DNA from: Corynebacterium accolens | GTDB taxonomy: Bacteria; Actinomycetota; Actinomycetes; Mycobacteriales; Mycobacteriaceae | DNA: 64,000 nucleotides | Direction of reading: 5' to 3' | Assembly: GCF_023520795.1 (NCBI RefSeq) | Contig: NZ_CP046605.1 | Location: 2,029,438 to 2,093,437, forward strand | Shown here: positions 1 to 7,895 of the stretch, one piece after another | How positions within the stretch are numbered: the stretch's first letter is position 1 | Layout: each line of letters opens with the position of its first letter | Program-made: the position numbers and the translations under genes | Notes under the pieces: model-generated | What the model saw: only the letters and a program-made list of their open reading frames with translations | Databases searched by the model: none | What the model was told of the DNA's origin: nothing

Positions 1-671
1 CCGTTTGCTCCTTCACCAACGGAGTCAGGGAACTGCTTGCCTTCGCCGTCCCAGTTGCCGGTGGAGGCGTTCAGGAACTTCTGGAAGTTATCGGAGGTAC
101 CGGACTCGTCAGAGCGGAAGATAACGTGGATGTCGGTGTCCGGCAGGTCTGCGCCCTCGTTATCAGCGGCGATGGCCTCGTCATTCCACTTCTTGATCTC
201 GCCCTTGAAGATCTTGGCAATGGTATCGGTGGAGAGGTTGATCTCCTGGTCGCCCAGGTTATAAGCGATGGCAACTGGGCCGATGGTGGAAGGCAGGTGC
301 CATGCGTCGTTACCATCGCAACGCTCCTTGGCAGCCTCAATCTGGCCGTCGTCTTCCTTCAGCGGGGAGTCAGAACCAGCGAAGTCTGCCTGGCCGTTCA
401 GGAATGCCTCAACACCCTTACCGGAGCCGGAAGCGGTGTAGGACAGGTTTGCGTCTGGGTTGTCCTCTGCGAAGACGGTGCCGAAGTAGGACATTGCGTT
501 CTGCTGGGAGGATGCGCCCTCACCAACAAGCTCGCCAGCGACGCCGCTGCCCTCGGAGGATCCCGAGGAGTCAGAGGAAGAGGAGGTGTCCTCAGAGCAC
601 GCTACGAGAGCGGTAGAGGTAGCGGCCACGAGGCCGAAGATAGCGGCAGAGCGCTTGAAGTTGCGAATCAC
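1..671 (-). CDS. pstS: Phosphate ABC transporter substrate-binding lipoprotein PstS (3' end outside window)
   Basis: Binds inorganic phosphate outside the membrane and hands it to the PstCAB importer. The minus-strand reading from a GTG at 671 gives a signal peptide ending in a lipobox (Leu-Val-Ala-Cys), a Ser/Gly-rich linker, then a PstS domain with GEGASSQQNA near the start, a TASGSGKG phosphate loop, and FRSDESGTSDNFQKFL further on. A GGAAAGG Shine-Dalgarno lies upstream of the GTG. About 223 codons are visible of a protein normally about 370 residues, so the C-terminal part and any pstCAB genes lie beyond position 1. The PhoS/PhoR pair at 44.6-46.9 kb is the likely regulator. Identification is firm. 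Confidence 0.93.
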   Translation of the reverse strand, partial: MIRNFKRSAAIFGLVAATSTALVACSEDTSSSSDSSGSSEGSGVAGELVGEGASSQQNAMSYFGTVFAEDNPDANLSYTASGSGKGVEAFLNGQADFAGSDSPLKEDDGQIEAAKERCDGNDAWHLPSTIGPVAIAYNLGDQEINLSTDTIAKIFKGEIKKWNDEAIAADNEGADLPDTDIHVIFRSDESGTSDNFQKFLNASTGNWDGEGKQFPDSVGEGAN

Positions 672-847
672 GGGAAAACCCTTTCCGGTGCAGATCAGAG
701 ATTGATTGTCCGAGGAAACCGCATCCCCGTTAAAGGGGAACCTACATCCCACGTCCGCTTTTCGGCAGCGGGGTGCAGGTGCGCAGGCGCGGCTTTCTCA
801 CAATCAGTAAAGCTAACCGGAGGAATTAACCAGCAGGGTGACGTGAG

Positions 848-866
848 GTAAACACTTAATGAACAT
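848..866. promoter_or_regulatory. Candidate PhoR-box upstream of pstS
   Basis: On the + strand GTAAACAC and ATGAACAT form two related 8-base repeats separated by TTA, about 180 bases upstream of the pstS start. Loosely conserved 8-bp direct repeats with a 3-bp spacer are the layout I recall for C. glutamicum PhoR sites. The repeat is seen in the sequence; binding by PhoR is inferred. The distance to the gene is rather long, which lowers confidence. The remainder of 672-895 holds no gene that I can see. Confidence 0.35.
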
Positions 867-895
867 ACCAAGAAGTTGACATGACTTTAATCTCA

Positions 896-1798
896 CTAGC
901 CCCAGACAACGTGCTCTTCATCAACGGAAAAGCCCAGCCGCTTGTAGGCCTTCAGCGCCGGCTCATTATCCGCTTCCACGTACAAAATAACCCGTTGAGC
1001 TCCCTTTTTTACCATGCGGCGCAGGCCAATTTGTAGCAATGGTCCGCCCAATTTTTGGCCGCGGTACGCCTCTGCAAGGCCCACCACGTAGACCTCACCA
1101 AAGCCGGGATCTTCTTCCTCGTGCCACTTGGTCCAGTGGAAGCCAGCCAGCGTCGGGTGCCCCTGCTCTTTTTCGTCCCAGAAGAACAAGACATCCTTAG
1201 GATCGAACCATTCGGCCTCCATGCCGCGGTGCAGGCGCTCTAAATCCCAGCCGCCTTGTTCTGGGTGCCAATTAAAGGCCTCGTTATTTACGCGCAGCCA
1301 CTCGTTTTCCACGGTGTCCTTGCCCCACTTGTCCACTGCTTCGGCGTAATTCGCGGCCTGCAGCGGAAGCTCGCCTACTTGGGCTGCGCTATCCAGATCG
1401 CTGCCCTCGATGCCCATGACCACGAGGGTGCGGGTGACCTTCAGGTCGCGGGAATTAGCCAAGGCCTGAGCGGGCTTGCCGTTGCCATGCGCCCAAGTCT
1501 CGAGGTTGGTGGTGGCGTTAGCGGTGGCATCGTAAAGCGCGGTGCCATAGCCCTTGCCACGATAGTCTGGGGCGATAAAAAGCTCCGCGGTGGAATTTTC
1601 GCGGCTGGATACGCCGATGGGCTCGCCATCCAGCCAGGCCACCAAGTGCTTGTGGTGCAGGCGCTCATCGCGCAGGCCGTTGAGGAATTGCTCCGACAGC
1701 GGGGCGATGCCGTCGGCCTTTTCTGCGTGCGCTGCTAGTTCTTCCAGGGTGCCCGCCAGCTCTGGGGAAGCGGGGAGGTTTTCTTCGGTGATATTCAT
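896..1798 (-). CDS. mshD: Mycothiol synthase MshD (tandem GNAT acetyltransferase)
   Basis: Acetylates Cys-GlcN-Ins with acetyl-CoA, the last step of mycothiol synthesis, in the cytoplasm. The 300-residue product has two GNAT folds. The N-terminal one carries IAPDYRGKGYGTALYDA (about residues 75-91). The C-terminal one carries VGLAEAYRGQKLGGPLLQIG followed by ILYVEADNEPALKAYKRLGF, the usual acetyl-CoA loop and C-terminal GNAT signature. Length fits the family. I chose the ATG at 1798; the reading frame stays open upstream, and another ATG at 1807 is possible. The gene diverges from the LmeA-like gene with only 33 bases between starts, so at least one transcript is probably leaderless. Confidence 0.9.
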   Translation of the reverse strand: MNITEENLPASPELAGTLEELAAHAEKADGIAPLSEQFLNGLRDERLHHKHLVAWLDGEPIGVSSRENSTAELFIAPDYRGKGYGTALYDATANATTNLETWAHGNGKPAQALANSRDLKVTRTLVVMGIEGSDLDSAAQVGELPLQAANYAEAVDKWGKDTVENEWLRVNNEAFNWHPEQGGWDLERLHRGMEAEWFDPKDVLFFWDEKEQGHPTLAGFHWTKWHEEEDPGFGEVYVVGLAEAYRGQKLGGPLLQIGLRRMVKKGAQRVILYVEADNEPALKAYKRLGFSVDEEHVVWG

Positions 1799-1831
1799 GG
1801 TGCCCATAATACGTAGGCTAAATTTGAAGGC

Positions 1832-2656
1832 GTGAGTGTAGTCAAAGTCGACCGGCGCATTGTGCACGTCCTCATCGTGGTGGGCGTGATCATTGCCGCA
1901 TGGGTGGCCGATGCCTGCGTGGCCATGCATTCTGAACACAAGATTGCCCAGGAGGTTAAGGAGAACTCCAGGCTGGAAAACTCGCCCCAGGTGTATATCG
2001 GCGGCACCCCGTACCTATGGGCGGCAGGCTCCAAAGAAATTCCTTATCTGCAGGTCAAGGCGCTCGATGTGGAGGTTCCCAAGCTGGGCATGGTCAATGC
2101 CTCGACCGTGCTGCGTGATATTACCGTCACCCCTGAGCAGGTAGTAAGCGGCGATATTGAAGGCGCGCCCGTATCCACATATTCGCGCGGAATTTCCCTA
2201 GACGGCGTGGCATTGGGCCGCCTTTTGGGCATTACCGATCTCTCCATTGCAAACCCGGATGATATTTCTCCCTCTGGCGGCGTTTCTGCCGAGGCTGAGC
2301 TTACCGGCACCCTGCCCGGCGATAAGGAAAAATCCACCGCTATGGTCACACTGCGCCTGGTGGGCCCGGAGTTCCGCATGGAGGTCTACGGCACCGATGA
2401 TCCGCGCCTCAAGGAGGCGTTTTCCCTCAACTTCGATACGCGCGAGCTCCCACTGCCGGCGCAGGCCACCATGGTGAGGCTGCAGGGCGGCACCATTTAC
2501 TTTGAGGTCCAGCGCCGCAATATCAAGGTCCAGATGGCCCAGCTATCCCCGCTGGAAATCGAAGGTTCGGAGCAACGGGCCGTGGAAGAGGCCGAAAAGA
2601 AGGCGGCCGATACCGCCAATAAGGTAGGCCCCGCACCACAAGAGGGCGAATCCTAG
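1832..2656 (+). CDS. LmeA-family (DUF2993) envelope protein
   Basis: A 274-residue protein starting at GTG, with one hydrophobic segment (about residues 10-32, VHVLIVVGVIIAAWVADACV) followed by an extracytoplasmic DUF2993 domain. In mycobacteria the related LmeA is a periplasmic protein needed for lipomannan elongation or maintenance, so a role in cell-envelope glycolipid assembly is likely but not shown here. The tail is rich in Glu, Ala and Lys (EEAEKKAADTANK). It overlaps the convergent kinase gene by 4 bases. A TAGGCTAAAT-like -10 lies about 20 bases upstream of the start. Family call is good; function is inferred. Confidence 0.75.
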   Translation: MSVVKVDRRIVHVLIVVGVIIAAWVADACVAMHSEHKIAQEVKENSRLENSPQVYIGGTPYLWAAGSKEIPYLQVKALDVEVPKLGMVNASTVLRDITVTPEQVVSGDIEGAPVSTYSRGISLDGVALGRLLGITDLSIANPDDISPSGGVSAEAELTGTLPGDKEKSTAMVTLRLVGPEFRMEVYGTDDPRLKEAFSLNFDTRELPLPAQATMVRLQGGTIYFEVQRRNIKVQMAQLSPLEIEGSEQRAVEEAEKKAADTANKVGPAPQEGES

Positions 2657-3690
2657 CGGAGGCGAATAAAGTCCCGCAGCACTTCCTGCACGGAGCGCTG
2701 GGCCACCTGCCGCCTGTCTTGCGGGGCGTAGACCTCGATGGCATCGGCCACAGAGGTCAGCGTCACGTGGCGGAAGGTCCCCTCGGATTCGCCATCGGCT
2801 TGGAAGCGCTGCGGGGTGTGGCAATCGAGCTCGACGCGCTTGGCATCATCAAAGCCCAGGGTCTTTTCCTTCACCAGGCGTTTGAGCCAGCCGTGTTTAT
2901 CGGCGCCAAAGAGGTGCAGCAGGCCGATGACCCCACGCACGCCGCTGAGCTTTTCCAGGCCGAAAAGGGCCAGGCCCTCATCGAAGGAATTGCGCGGGTT
3001 GGTCACCACCGGCAAGGGCCCCAAGAAGGTCCAGGGGTTGGTATTAGAGGTAAATAGGAGCGGGAAGTCCTTTTTATGGAGCGTCTGCCCCAAGCGGGAT
3101 TCCGCGTGCACCGTAATCTGCGGCGGGTTGCGGCGCGCGCGCAGCCAGGCCCGAATGGCCACGTTCAAGTAGCGCAGCGGCGTGGCGGAAAAGCCTTGTT
3201 CGCGGGCGCGGTCCACGCGCGCGAGGACGTCCGCATCCATGCCAAAGCCGGCGTTGACGGCAAACCAGCGTTCGTTCCAGGTACCCAGGTAAATGGTGCG
3301 GCGCAGATCGCGCTCGAGCATGCGGGCCAAGACGTGGGTAGCCTCGACCGGCGTATTGGGGAAGCCAAGGGCACGGACGAAGACGTTCGCGGATCCGGTG
3401 GGAATGACGGCGAGCGCCGGGACCTCGTGCGGGCTGGGGAGATCTCCACCGGCCGGCCCCAGCAGGCCGTTGACGATCTCATTGACGGTGCCATCGCCGC
3501 CCACGGCAATGATGACATCATAATCATCCCTGGTCAGCCCCCGGACGATGTCTTCTGCATGCCCTGGGTAATGGGTGAATTTCACCAATAGCTGCATGCC
3601 TTCTACTGCCCGCAGGGCGGGCACGATTTGGCGAAAGAGCCCGTTGGATTGCGAGGTCGAATTGGGATTGGAAATCATCAGCGCATGCAC
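2653..3690 (-). CDS. Diacylglycerol/lipid kinase family protein
   Basis: A 345-residue protein starting at GTG (3690) with the DAGK catalytic domain: SNPNSTS at residues 8-14 and the nucleotide-binding GGDGTVNE at about 64-71, followed by PTGSANVFVRALG, the second conserved glycine-rich stretch. The family phosphorylates diacylglycerol or related lipids (sphingosine, undecaprenol) using ATP; the exact lipid cannot be read from the sequence. The C-terminal beta-sandwich with ELDCHTPQRFQADGE is typical of YegS/DgkB-like proteins. The stop overlaps the convergent LmeA-like gene by 4 bases. Confidence 0.85.
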   Translation of the reverse strand: MHALMISNPNSTSQSNGLFRQIVPALRAVEGMQLLVKFTHYPGHAEDIVRGLTRDDYDVIIAVGGDGTVNEIVNGLLGPAGGDLPSPHEVPALAVIPTGSANVFVRALGFPNTPVEATHVLARMLERDLRRTIYLGTWNERWFAVNAGFGMDADVLARVDRAREQGFSATPLRYLNVAIRAWLRARRNPPQITVHAESRLGQTLHKKDFPLLFTSNTNPWTFLGPLPVVTNPRNSFDEGLALFGLEKLSGVRGVIGLLHLFGADKHGWLKRLVKEKTLGFDDAKRVELDCHTPQRFQADGESEGTFRHVTLTSVADAIEVYAPQDRRQVAQRSVQEVLRDFIRLR

Positions 3691-3743
3691 AACGGACCAG
3701 TCTAGTAGTTAAAGCGGCCCCGGCACGACTAGGCTGGACGCCC

Positions 3744-4439
3744 ATGAGCGAAAATACCGAGAACACCAATACCCCGAACGTCGAGACCGCCGCCGCGTCC
3801 CACCCGGAAAACACCTCCGGCGCGCTCAATGGCAATGACGCGGTCAACCAGGCCGCCGAGCAATGGAAGGATGCGGCCAGCCACAATATCCCCGCCATCG
3901 AGCTTGGCGATGCCCCCGTTCCCGCCGATACCGCCAACCTGCGCCAAGGCCCGTCGCTACACGACGGCCTGCTGGGGCTCCTCCCCCTCGTCGGCGTCTG
4001 GCAGGGCGAGGGCCAGGCCCACGACACCGATGGCAGCGAATACACCTTTGGCCAGCAGCTGGTCGTCGCCCACGACGGCGAGAATTACCTGACCTTTAGC
4101 TCGCGCACCTGGAAGATCGATACCGAGGGCAAGCCGCAGGGCCCGTCTACCCGCGAGACCGGTTTCTGGCGCATCTCCGCCAAGGATGAAATCGAGGTCA
4201 CCTACACCTCTTCTACCGGCATCGTGGAAATCTTCTACGGCGAGCCCTTCAACGAGCGCGCTTGGCAGCTCGAATCCGCCTCCACCATGGTCACCGAGAC
4301 CGGCCCGAAGAACCTGGGCCCCGGCAAGCGCATGTACGGCCTCATGCCCAATAACAACCTGGGCTGGGTAGATGAGCGCATGGTCGATGGCGAGATGCGA
4401 CCCTACATGTCCGCCGAGCTCACCCGCATCGCGGGCTAA
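3744..4439 (+). CDS. Ferric-nitrobindin-like beta-barrel protein (heme His missing)
   Basis: A 231-residue protein. Residues about 70-231 form the nitrobindin/FABP-like barrel, with the hallmark GxWxGxG as GVWQGEG at 84-90, then TRETGFWRI and the closing strand MRPYMSAELTRIAG. In true nitrobindins (peroxynitrite isomerases) a His in this last segment ligates heme; here the position seems to be Met or Tyr, as in proteins classed as ferric nitrobindin-like. Heme chemistry is therefore doubtful. The first 70 residues are acidic, Asn/Thr-rich and probably disordered. It starts 53 bases from the divergent kinase gene, with CTAGGCT upstream as a possible -10 region. Confidence 0.8.
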   Translation: MSENTENTNTPNVETAAASHPENTSGALNGNDAVNQAAEQWKDAASHNIPAIELGDAPVPADTANLRQGPSLHDGLLGLLPLVGVWQGEGQAHDTDGSEYTFGQQLVVAHDGENYLTFSSRTWKIDTEGKPQGPSTRETGFWRISAKDEIEVTYTSSTGIVEIFYGEPFNERAWQLESASTMVTETGPKNLGPGKRMYGLMPNNNLGWVDERMVDGEMRPYMSAELTRIAG

Positions 4440-4447
4440 GCAGCTGG

Positions 4448-5317
4448 CTAGGCCCCTAGCGCGGCATCGATAAGCCCCCGGATTTCTTCCTCGTTATCCG
4501 GGGCTTTTAACGTTTTCTCATTCAGCTTGGTCACCCGCACCGCCACGCGCACGGAAGAGACCAGCCACACCGAGTCGGACTTTTCCAAGTACTCCACCGT
4601 CAGCGGCTTGGCCTTGCAGCGGTAGCCGCGGTCTTGGGCATAGTCAAAGAGCGCTGCCTGCGTGGTGCCGGGCAAAATGCCGCGGCCGGCGGCAGTGCGC
4701 AGCTTCCTTCCCCGCACCGCCACCACGGTAGAGGTAGCGCCCTCTAAGATTTCGCCGGTATCCGGATCCGTCAGGATGAGATCGTCGTAACCCTTGTCCT
4801 TGGCCATGCGCAGCATCGCCATCGTCGCGGCGTAGTTGAGCGTCTTGGCCGGTAGCTCTTCGGCCACGTGCCACAGGCGCGGGCTCGTCAGGACGGTAAC
4901 GCCGGTGGTGCGTTGGCGAAGAGGGGCATCGCCAAGCGGCTGCACCGTCACCCACGCGGTAGGCACGCCGGTTGAGGCGCGGCCGCGGGTATAGGTCCAG
5001 GTGCATTTGGCATCGGGATGCTCAGCATCGGTACCGCAATAATCCGCGATCGCCAGCCGGGTCGCCTCCTCCCACTTGTGCATCGGCGGTTCCGGCAAAT
5101 CGAGCGCCCGCGCCGAATCGCGAAAGCGCTGGGCGTGGCGGGCGAGGTTGGCCGCCTTGCCGCCGCGGACCAGAAGCGATTCAAAGATGCCATCGCCGCG
5201 GGTCACGGCGGCATCATCGGCATAAACCAGCGGCAGGGAGGGCGAATGCTTGCGCACCGACCCACCAAAGGGTTCCACGACGTAGATGACCGGCTCTTTT
5301 CGCGGGGAGGGTTTCAT
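4448..5317 (-). CDS. pabC: Aminodeoxychorismate lyase PabC (class IV PLP enzyme)
   Basis: Converts 4-amino-4-deoxychorismate to p-aminobenzoate and pyruvate for folate synthesis. The 289-residue product has the class-IV aminotransferase fold: DDAAVTRGDGIFESLLV near residue 35, the PLP-binding Lys in AKTLNYA (Lys158), the glycine-rich ILEGATSTVVAV phosphate loop, and GILPGTTQAALFD. A branched-chain aminotransferase or D-amino-acid transaminase has a similar fold, but size and the adjacent folate-binding YgfZ favour PabC. Start is the ATG at 5317, divergent from ygfZ with 30 bases between starts. Confidence 0.82.
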   Translation of the reverse strand: MKPSPRKEPVIYVVEPFGGSVRKHSPSLPLVYADDAAVTRGDGIFESLLVRGGKAANLARHAQRFRDSARALDLPEPPMHKWEEATRLAIADYCGTDAEHPDAKCTWTYTRGRASTGVPTAWVTVQPLGDAPLRQRTTGVTVLTSPRLWHVAEELPAKTLNYAATMAMLRMAKDKGYDDLILTDPDTGEILEGATSTVVAVRGRKLRTAAGRGILPGTTQAALFDYAQDRGYRCKAKPLTVEYLEKSDSVWLVSSVRVAVRVTKLNEKTLKAPDNEEEIRGLIDAALGA

Positions 5318-5347
5318 AGACTCGATTATGCCCTACCATCGGTAGAT

Positions 5348-6412
5348 GTGAGTTATTCTTCGCCACTTCTTCAACGCGCCGGTGCCGCCGAGCACCAGGA
5401 CGCGACTGTACTCGATGCCCAAGGTGTGGCCTGGCACTATGGCAATCCCCTCGGGGAACAGCGTGCGGCCGAGACTGGGACCATCGCCATCGACCGCTCG
5501 CAGCGCCGCGTGCTGCGCGTCAGCGGTGCGGATGCGCCGGGTTTTCTTAATAACCTGCTCACGCAGAAGCTTGACGATGCCCCCTCCGGCTTCTCCGCCG
5601 GCGCCCTCGACCTAGATATCCAGGGCCACATTTTGCACCACATGGATATCACCCGCGAGAGTGAGGACTTCTACCTCGATCTGCCCGCCGCGCAGTTCGA
5701 GTCCGCCCAGGACTTTTTGACCAAGATGGTCTTCTGGTCCGAGGTCACGGTCGAGGAAGCCGATATCGCCATCGTGACATTGCTGGGTGAGGCCGATATT
5801 CCTACCCCACCCACCGTGGTCTTTTCCCGCGAGGTGCAATGGCCGGGAATCAAGCGCGTTGACCTAGCCGTTCCGCGCGAAAAGTTGGTGGAATCCATGG
5901 CCGCCCTAGAGGCAGAGGGCGCGCGGCTGGCCGGACTCATGGCCTTTACTGCCGAGCGCGTGCGCGCCCGCGAGCCGGAACTTGCCGCCGACTTGGATAA
6001 GAAATCCATCCCGCACGAGGTTCCGCAGTGGATTAGCCGCAGCGACGCCGACCCCGCCCATGTACACCTAAATAAGGGCTGCTACCGCGGCCAAGAAACC
6101 GTGGCGCGCGTGGAAAACCTGGGCCGCTCTCCCCGCCTCTTGGTGCTCCTCCACCTCGACGGATCCGCGCCGGAACGGCCGAATGTGGGCGATGACATTT
6201 CATTTAATGGACGTAAGGTAGGTCGCATCGGCACCATCGTGGATGACTGCGATTTCGGCCCCATCGCCTTAGGTCTAGTCAAGCGTTCTGCGCTAGATGC
6301 AGGCACATTGGATATCGGCGATACCGCGGCGTCGATCGATCAGTCCTCCATCCCCGAAGATGAGGGCCCAAAGGCCGGGCGCGAGGCGGTAAACCGGCTG
6401 CGCGGGCGGTAG
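5348..6412 (+). CDS. ygfZ: YgfZ/GcvT-like folate-binding protein
   Basis: A tetrahydrofolate-dependent protein that supports assembly or repair of some iron-sulfur enzymes. The 354-residue product has the GcvT-like fold and the diagnostic YgfZ motif KGCYRGQETVAR at about residues 243-254, with the conserved Cys. The frame remains open far upstream, but similarity to the family begins around VSYSSPLLQRAGA, so I take the GTG at 5348; the transcript may be leaderless. It sits back to back with pabC, a pairing that makes sense because both concern folate. Confidence 0.87.
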   Translation: MSYSSPLLQRAGAAEHQDATVLDAQGVAWHYGNPLGEQRAAETGTIAIDRSQRRVLRVSGADAPGFLNNLLTQKLDDAPSGFSAGALDLDIQGHILHHMDITRESEDFYLDLPAAQFESAQDFLTKMVFWSEVTVEEADIAIVTLLGEADIPTPPTVVFSREVQWPGIKRVDLAVPREKLVESMAALEAEGARLAGLMAFTAERVRAREPELAADLDKKSIPHEVPQWISRSDADPAHVHLNKGCYRGQETVARVENLGRSPRLLVLLHLDGSAPERPNVGDDISFNGRKVGRIGTIVDDCDFGPIALGLVKRSALDAGTLDIGDTAASIDQSSIPEDEGPKAGREAVNRLRGR

Positions 6413-6553
6413 ATTTTCCACTCATCGGGGGGCCGGTGCGGAATTTTTTCGTCACACGCGCTATTGTGTCTTACAGGAAGATACACAATTGACAAGCCGA
6501 TGGGGCGCCCAAGAATCCCTGGAGCGCCCTACTAGCCCAAGGGGGTCATGCAC

Positions 6554-6751
6554 ATGGGACGCGGACGCGCTAAGGCAAAGCAGACCAAAGTTGCACGCCA
6601 GCTCAAGTACAACTCACCCGAGATGGATATCGAGTCCCTTCAGCGGGAACTCGCTGCTCAGCAGGAGGGTGACTCCCACGACTACGAAGAGGATGATCCC
6701 TACGCCGAGTATGTCGACGAATGGGATGAGGACAACGACGACGAGCGCTAA
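6554..6751 (+). CDS. DUF3073 small acidic protein
   Basis: A 65-residue protein: basic start MGRGRAKAKQTKVARQLKY, then a strongly acidic tail rich in Asp, Glu and Tyr. This is the DUF3073 pattern of actinobacteria; its function is unknown. The ATG at 6554 is chosen because AAGGGGG at 6539-6545 is correctly spaced for it and only two bases from the upstream ATG at 6548. A likely promoter lies near 6460-6480 (CTATTGTGT, TTACAGG). The gene is followed by a strong hairpin shared with purM. Confidence 0.85.
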   Translation: MGRGRAKAKQTKVARQLKYNSPEMDIESLQRELAAQQEGDSHDYEEDDPYAEYVDEWDEDNDDER

Positions 6752-6778
6752 TCTTCCGCTCGCCGGCTAAATCCGAAA

Positions 6779-6807
6779 AAGGCCTTAGGTTATTGACCTA
6801 AGGCCTT
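6779..6807. terminator. Bidirectional intrinsic terminator between DUF3073 gene and purM
   Basis: A perfect 12-bp stem (AAGGCCTTAGGT / ACCTAAGGCCTT) with a 5-base loop, preceded by AAAAA, so it has a T run when read from purM on the minus strand. It sits between two convergent genes and can stop both transcripts. Confidence 0.85.
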
Positions 6808-6817
6808 CCTCTTGTAC

Positions 6818-7870
6818 CTAGAAGTTTGAGTGCTCGCCGTGCATGATAACGCGCGGTTCTTCGCCGTCCGCCTCGCGGACGCTGCCTAGCTCCCACGCGT
6901 CGATGTGGCGGGCGGTAAGCATGGCCAGCGCGCGGTCGCGGTCCTCCGGGTTGACGACGGCAATCATGCCCACGCCCATGTTGAAGGTCTTTTCCATCTC
7001 CGCCAGCTCGACCTTGCCCATGGAAGAAATGAGCTTAAAGATTTGGCCCGGATTCCACGTGGAGCGGTTAACCTCAGCGCTCAATCCCTCTGGGATGACG
7101 CGCTCCAGGTTGCCGGCCAACCCGCCGCCGGTGACGTGGCAGAAGGTGGATACGGAGCATTCCTGCGCCAGCGCCAAGCATTCCTTGGCGTAGATGCGGG
7201 TGGGTTCCAAGAGCTCCTCGCCTAGCGGGCGGCCGAGCTCTTCCACATAACCATCTAGCGGCATGCCTGCCTGCTCCAGCAGGACGTGGCGCGCGAGCGA
7301 GTAGCCATTGGAGTGCAGTCCGGACGAGCCCATGGCGATGAGCACATCGCCCTCGCGCACGTTGTCTGGGCCCAACACGCCATCGGCCTCGACCACGCCG
7401 ACGGCGGTGGCGGAGACATCGTATTCGTTCTCCCCCATCATGCCTGGGTGTTCCGCGGTCTCGCCGCCGAGCAGCGCAGCGCCTGCCTGCACGCAGCCCT
7501 CGGCAATGCCCTTGACTACCTCGACCACCTTTTCCGGCACGACCTTGCCCACGGCGATGTAGTCCTGCAGGAATAGCGGCTCGGCGCCGCAGACGACTAA
7601 GTCATCGACGCACATGGCCACCAGATCGATGCCGATGGTGTCGTGCTTATCCATGGCCTGCGCAACGGCGAGCTTTGTGCCCACGCCATCGGAGCCGGCG
7701 GCGAGGATGGGTTCCTTGTAGTCGCCCAGTTTGAATAGCCCCGCAAAGCCGCCGAGGCCGCCCATGACCTCTGGGCGGGTGGCACGCTTGGCGTGTGGGG
7801 CAAACAGGCTAACCGCGCGGTCGCCCTCTTCGATATTGACGCCGGCTGCGGCGTAGGTGTTGTCACTCAT
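6818..7870 (-). CDS. purM: Phosphoribosylformylglycinamidine cyclo-ligase (AIR synthetase)
   Basis: Fifth step of purine synthesis: ATP-dependent closure of FGAM to aminoimidazole ribonucleotide. The 350-residue product is full length and shows GSDGVGTKLAVAQ and GIDLVAMCVDDLVVCGAEPLFLQDY near the N-terminus, then GETAEHPGMM and HVTGGGLAGNLERVIP, all typical of PurM. It lies 25 bases after purF on the same strand and is clearly cotranscribed with it. The stop is 10 bases from the shared terminator. Confidence 0.96.
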   Translation of the reverse strand: MSDNTYAAAGVNIEEGDRAVSLFAPHAKRATRPEVMGGLGGFAGLFKLGDYKEPILAAGSDGVGTKLAVAQAMDKHDTIGIDLVAMCVDDLVVCGAEPLFLQDYIAVGKVVPEKVVEVVKGIAEGCVQAGAALLGGETAEHPGMMGENEYDVSATAVGVVEADGVLGPDNVREGDVLIAMGSSGLHSNGYSLARHVLLEQAGMPLDGYVEELGRPLGEELLEPTRIYAKECLALAQECSVSTFCHVTGGGLAGNLERVIPEGLSAEVNRSTWNPGQIFKLISSMGKVELAEMEKTFNMGVGMIAVVNPEDRDRALAMLTARHIDAWELGSVREADGEEPRVIMHGEHSNF

Positions 7871-7895
7871 GTTTTTGAAAGTTCCTTAAGTGTTT

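Noticed and set aside
126-851. Long open frame on the + strand over pstS
   Set aside because: Antisense shadow of pstS; the minus strand has signal peptide, lipobox and PstS motifs.
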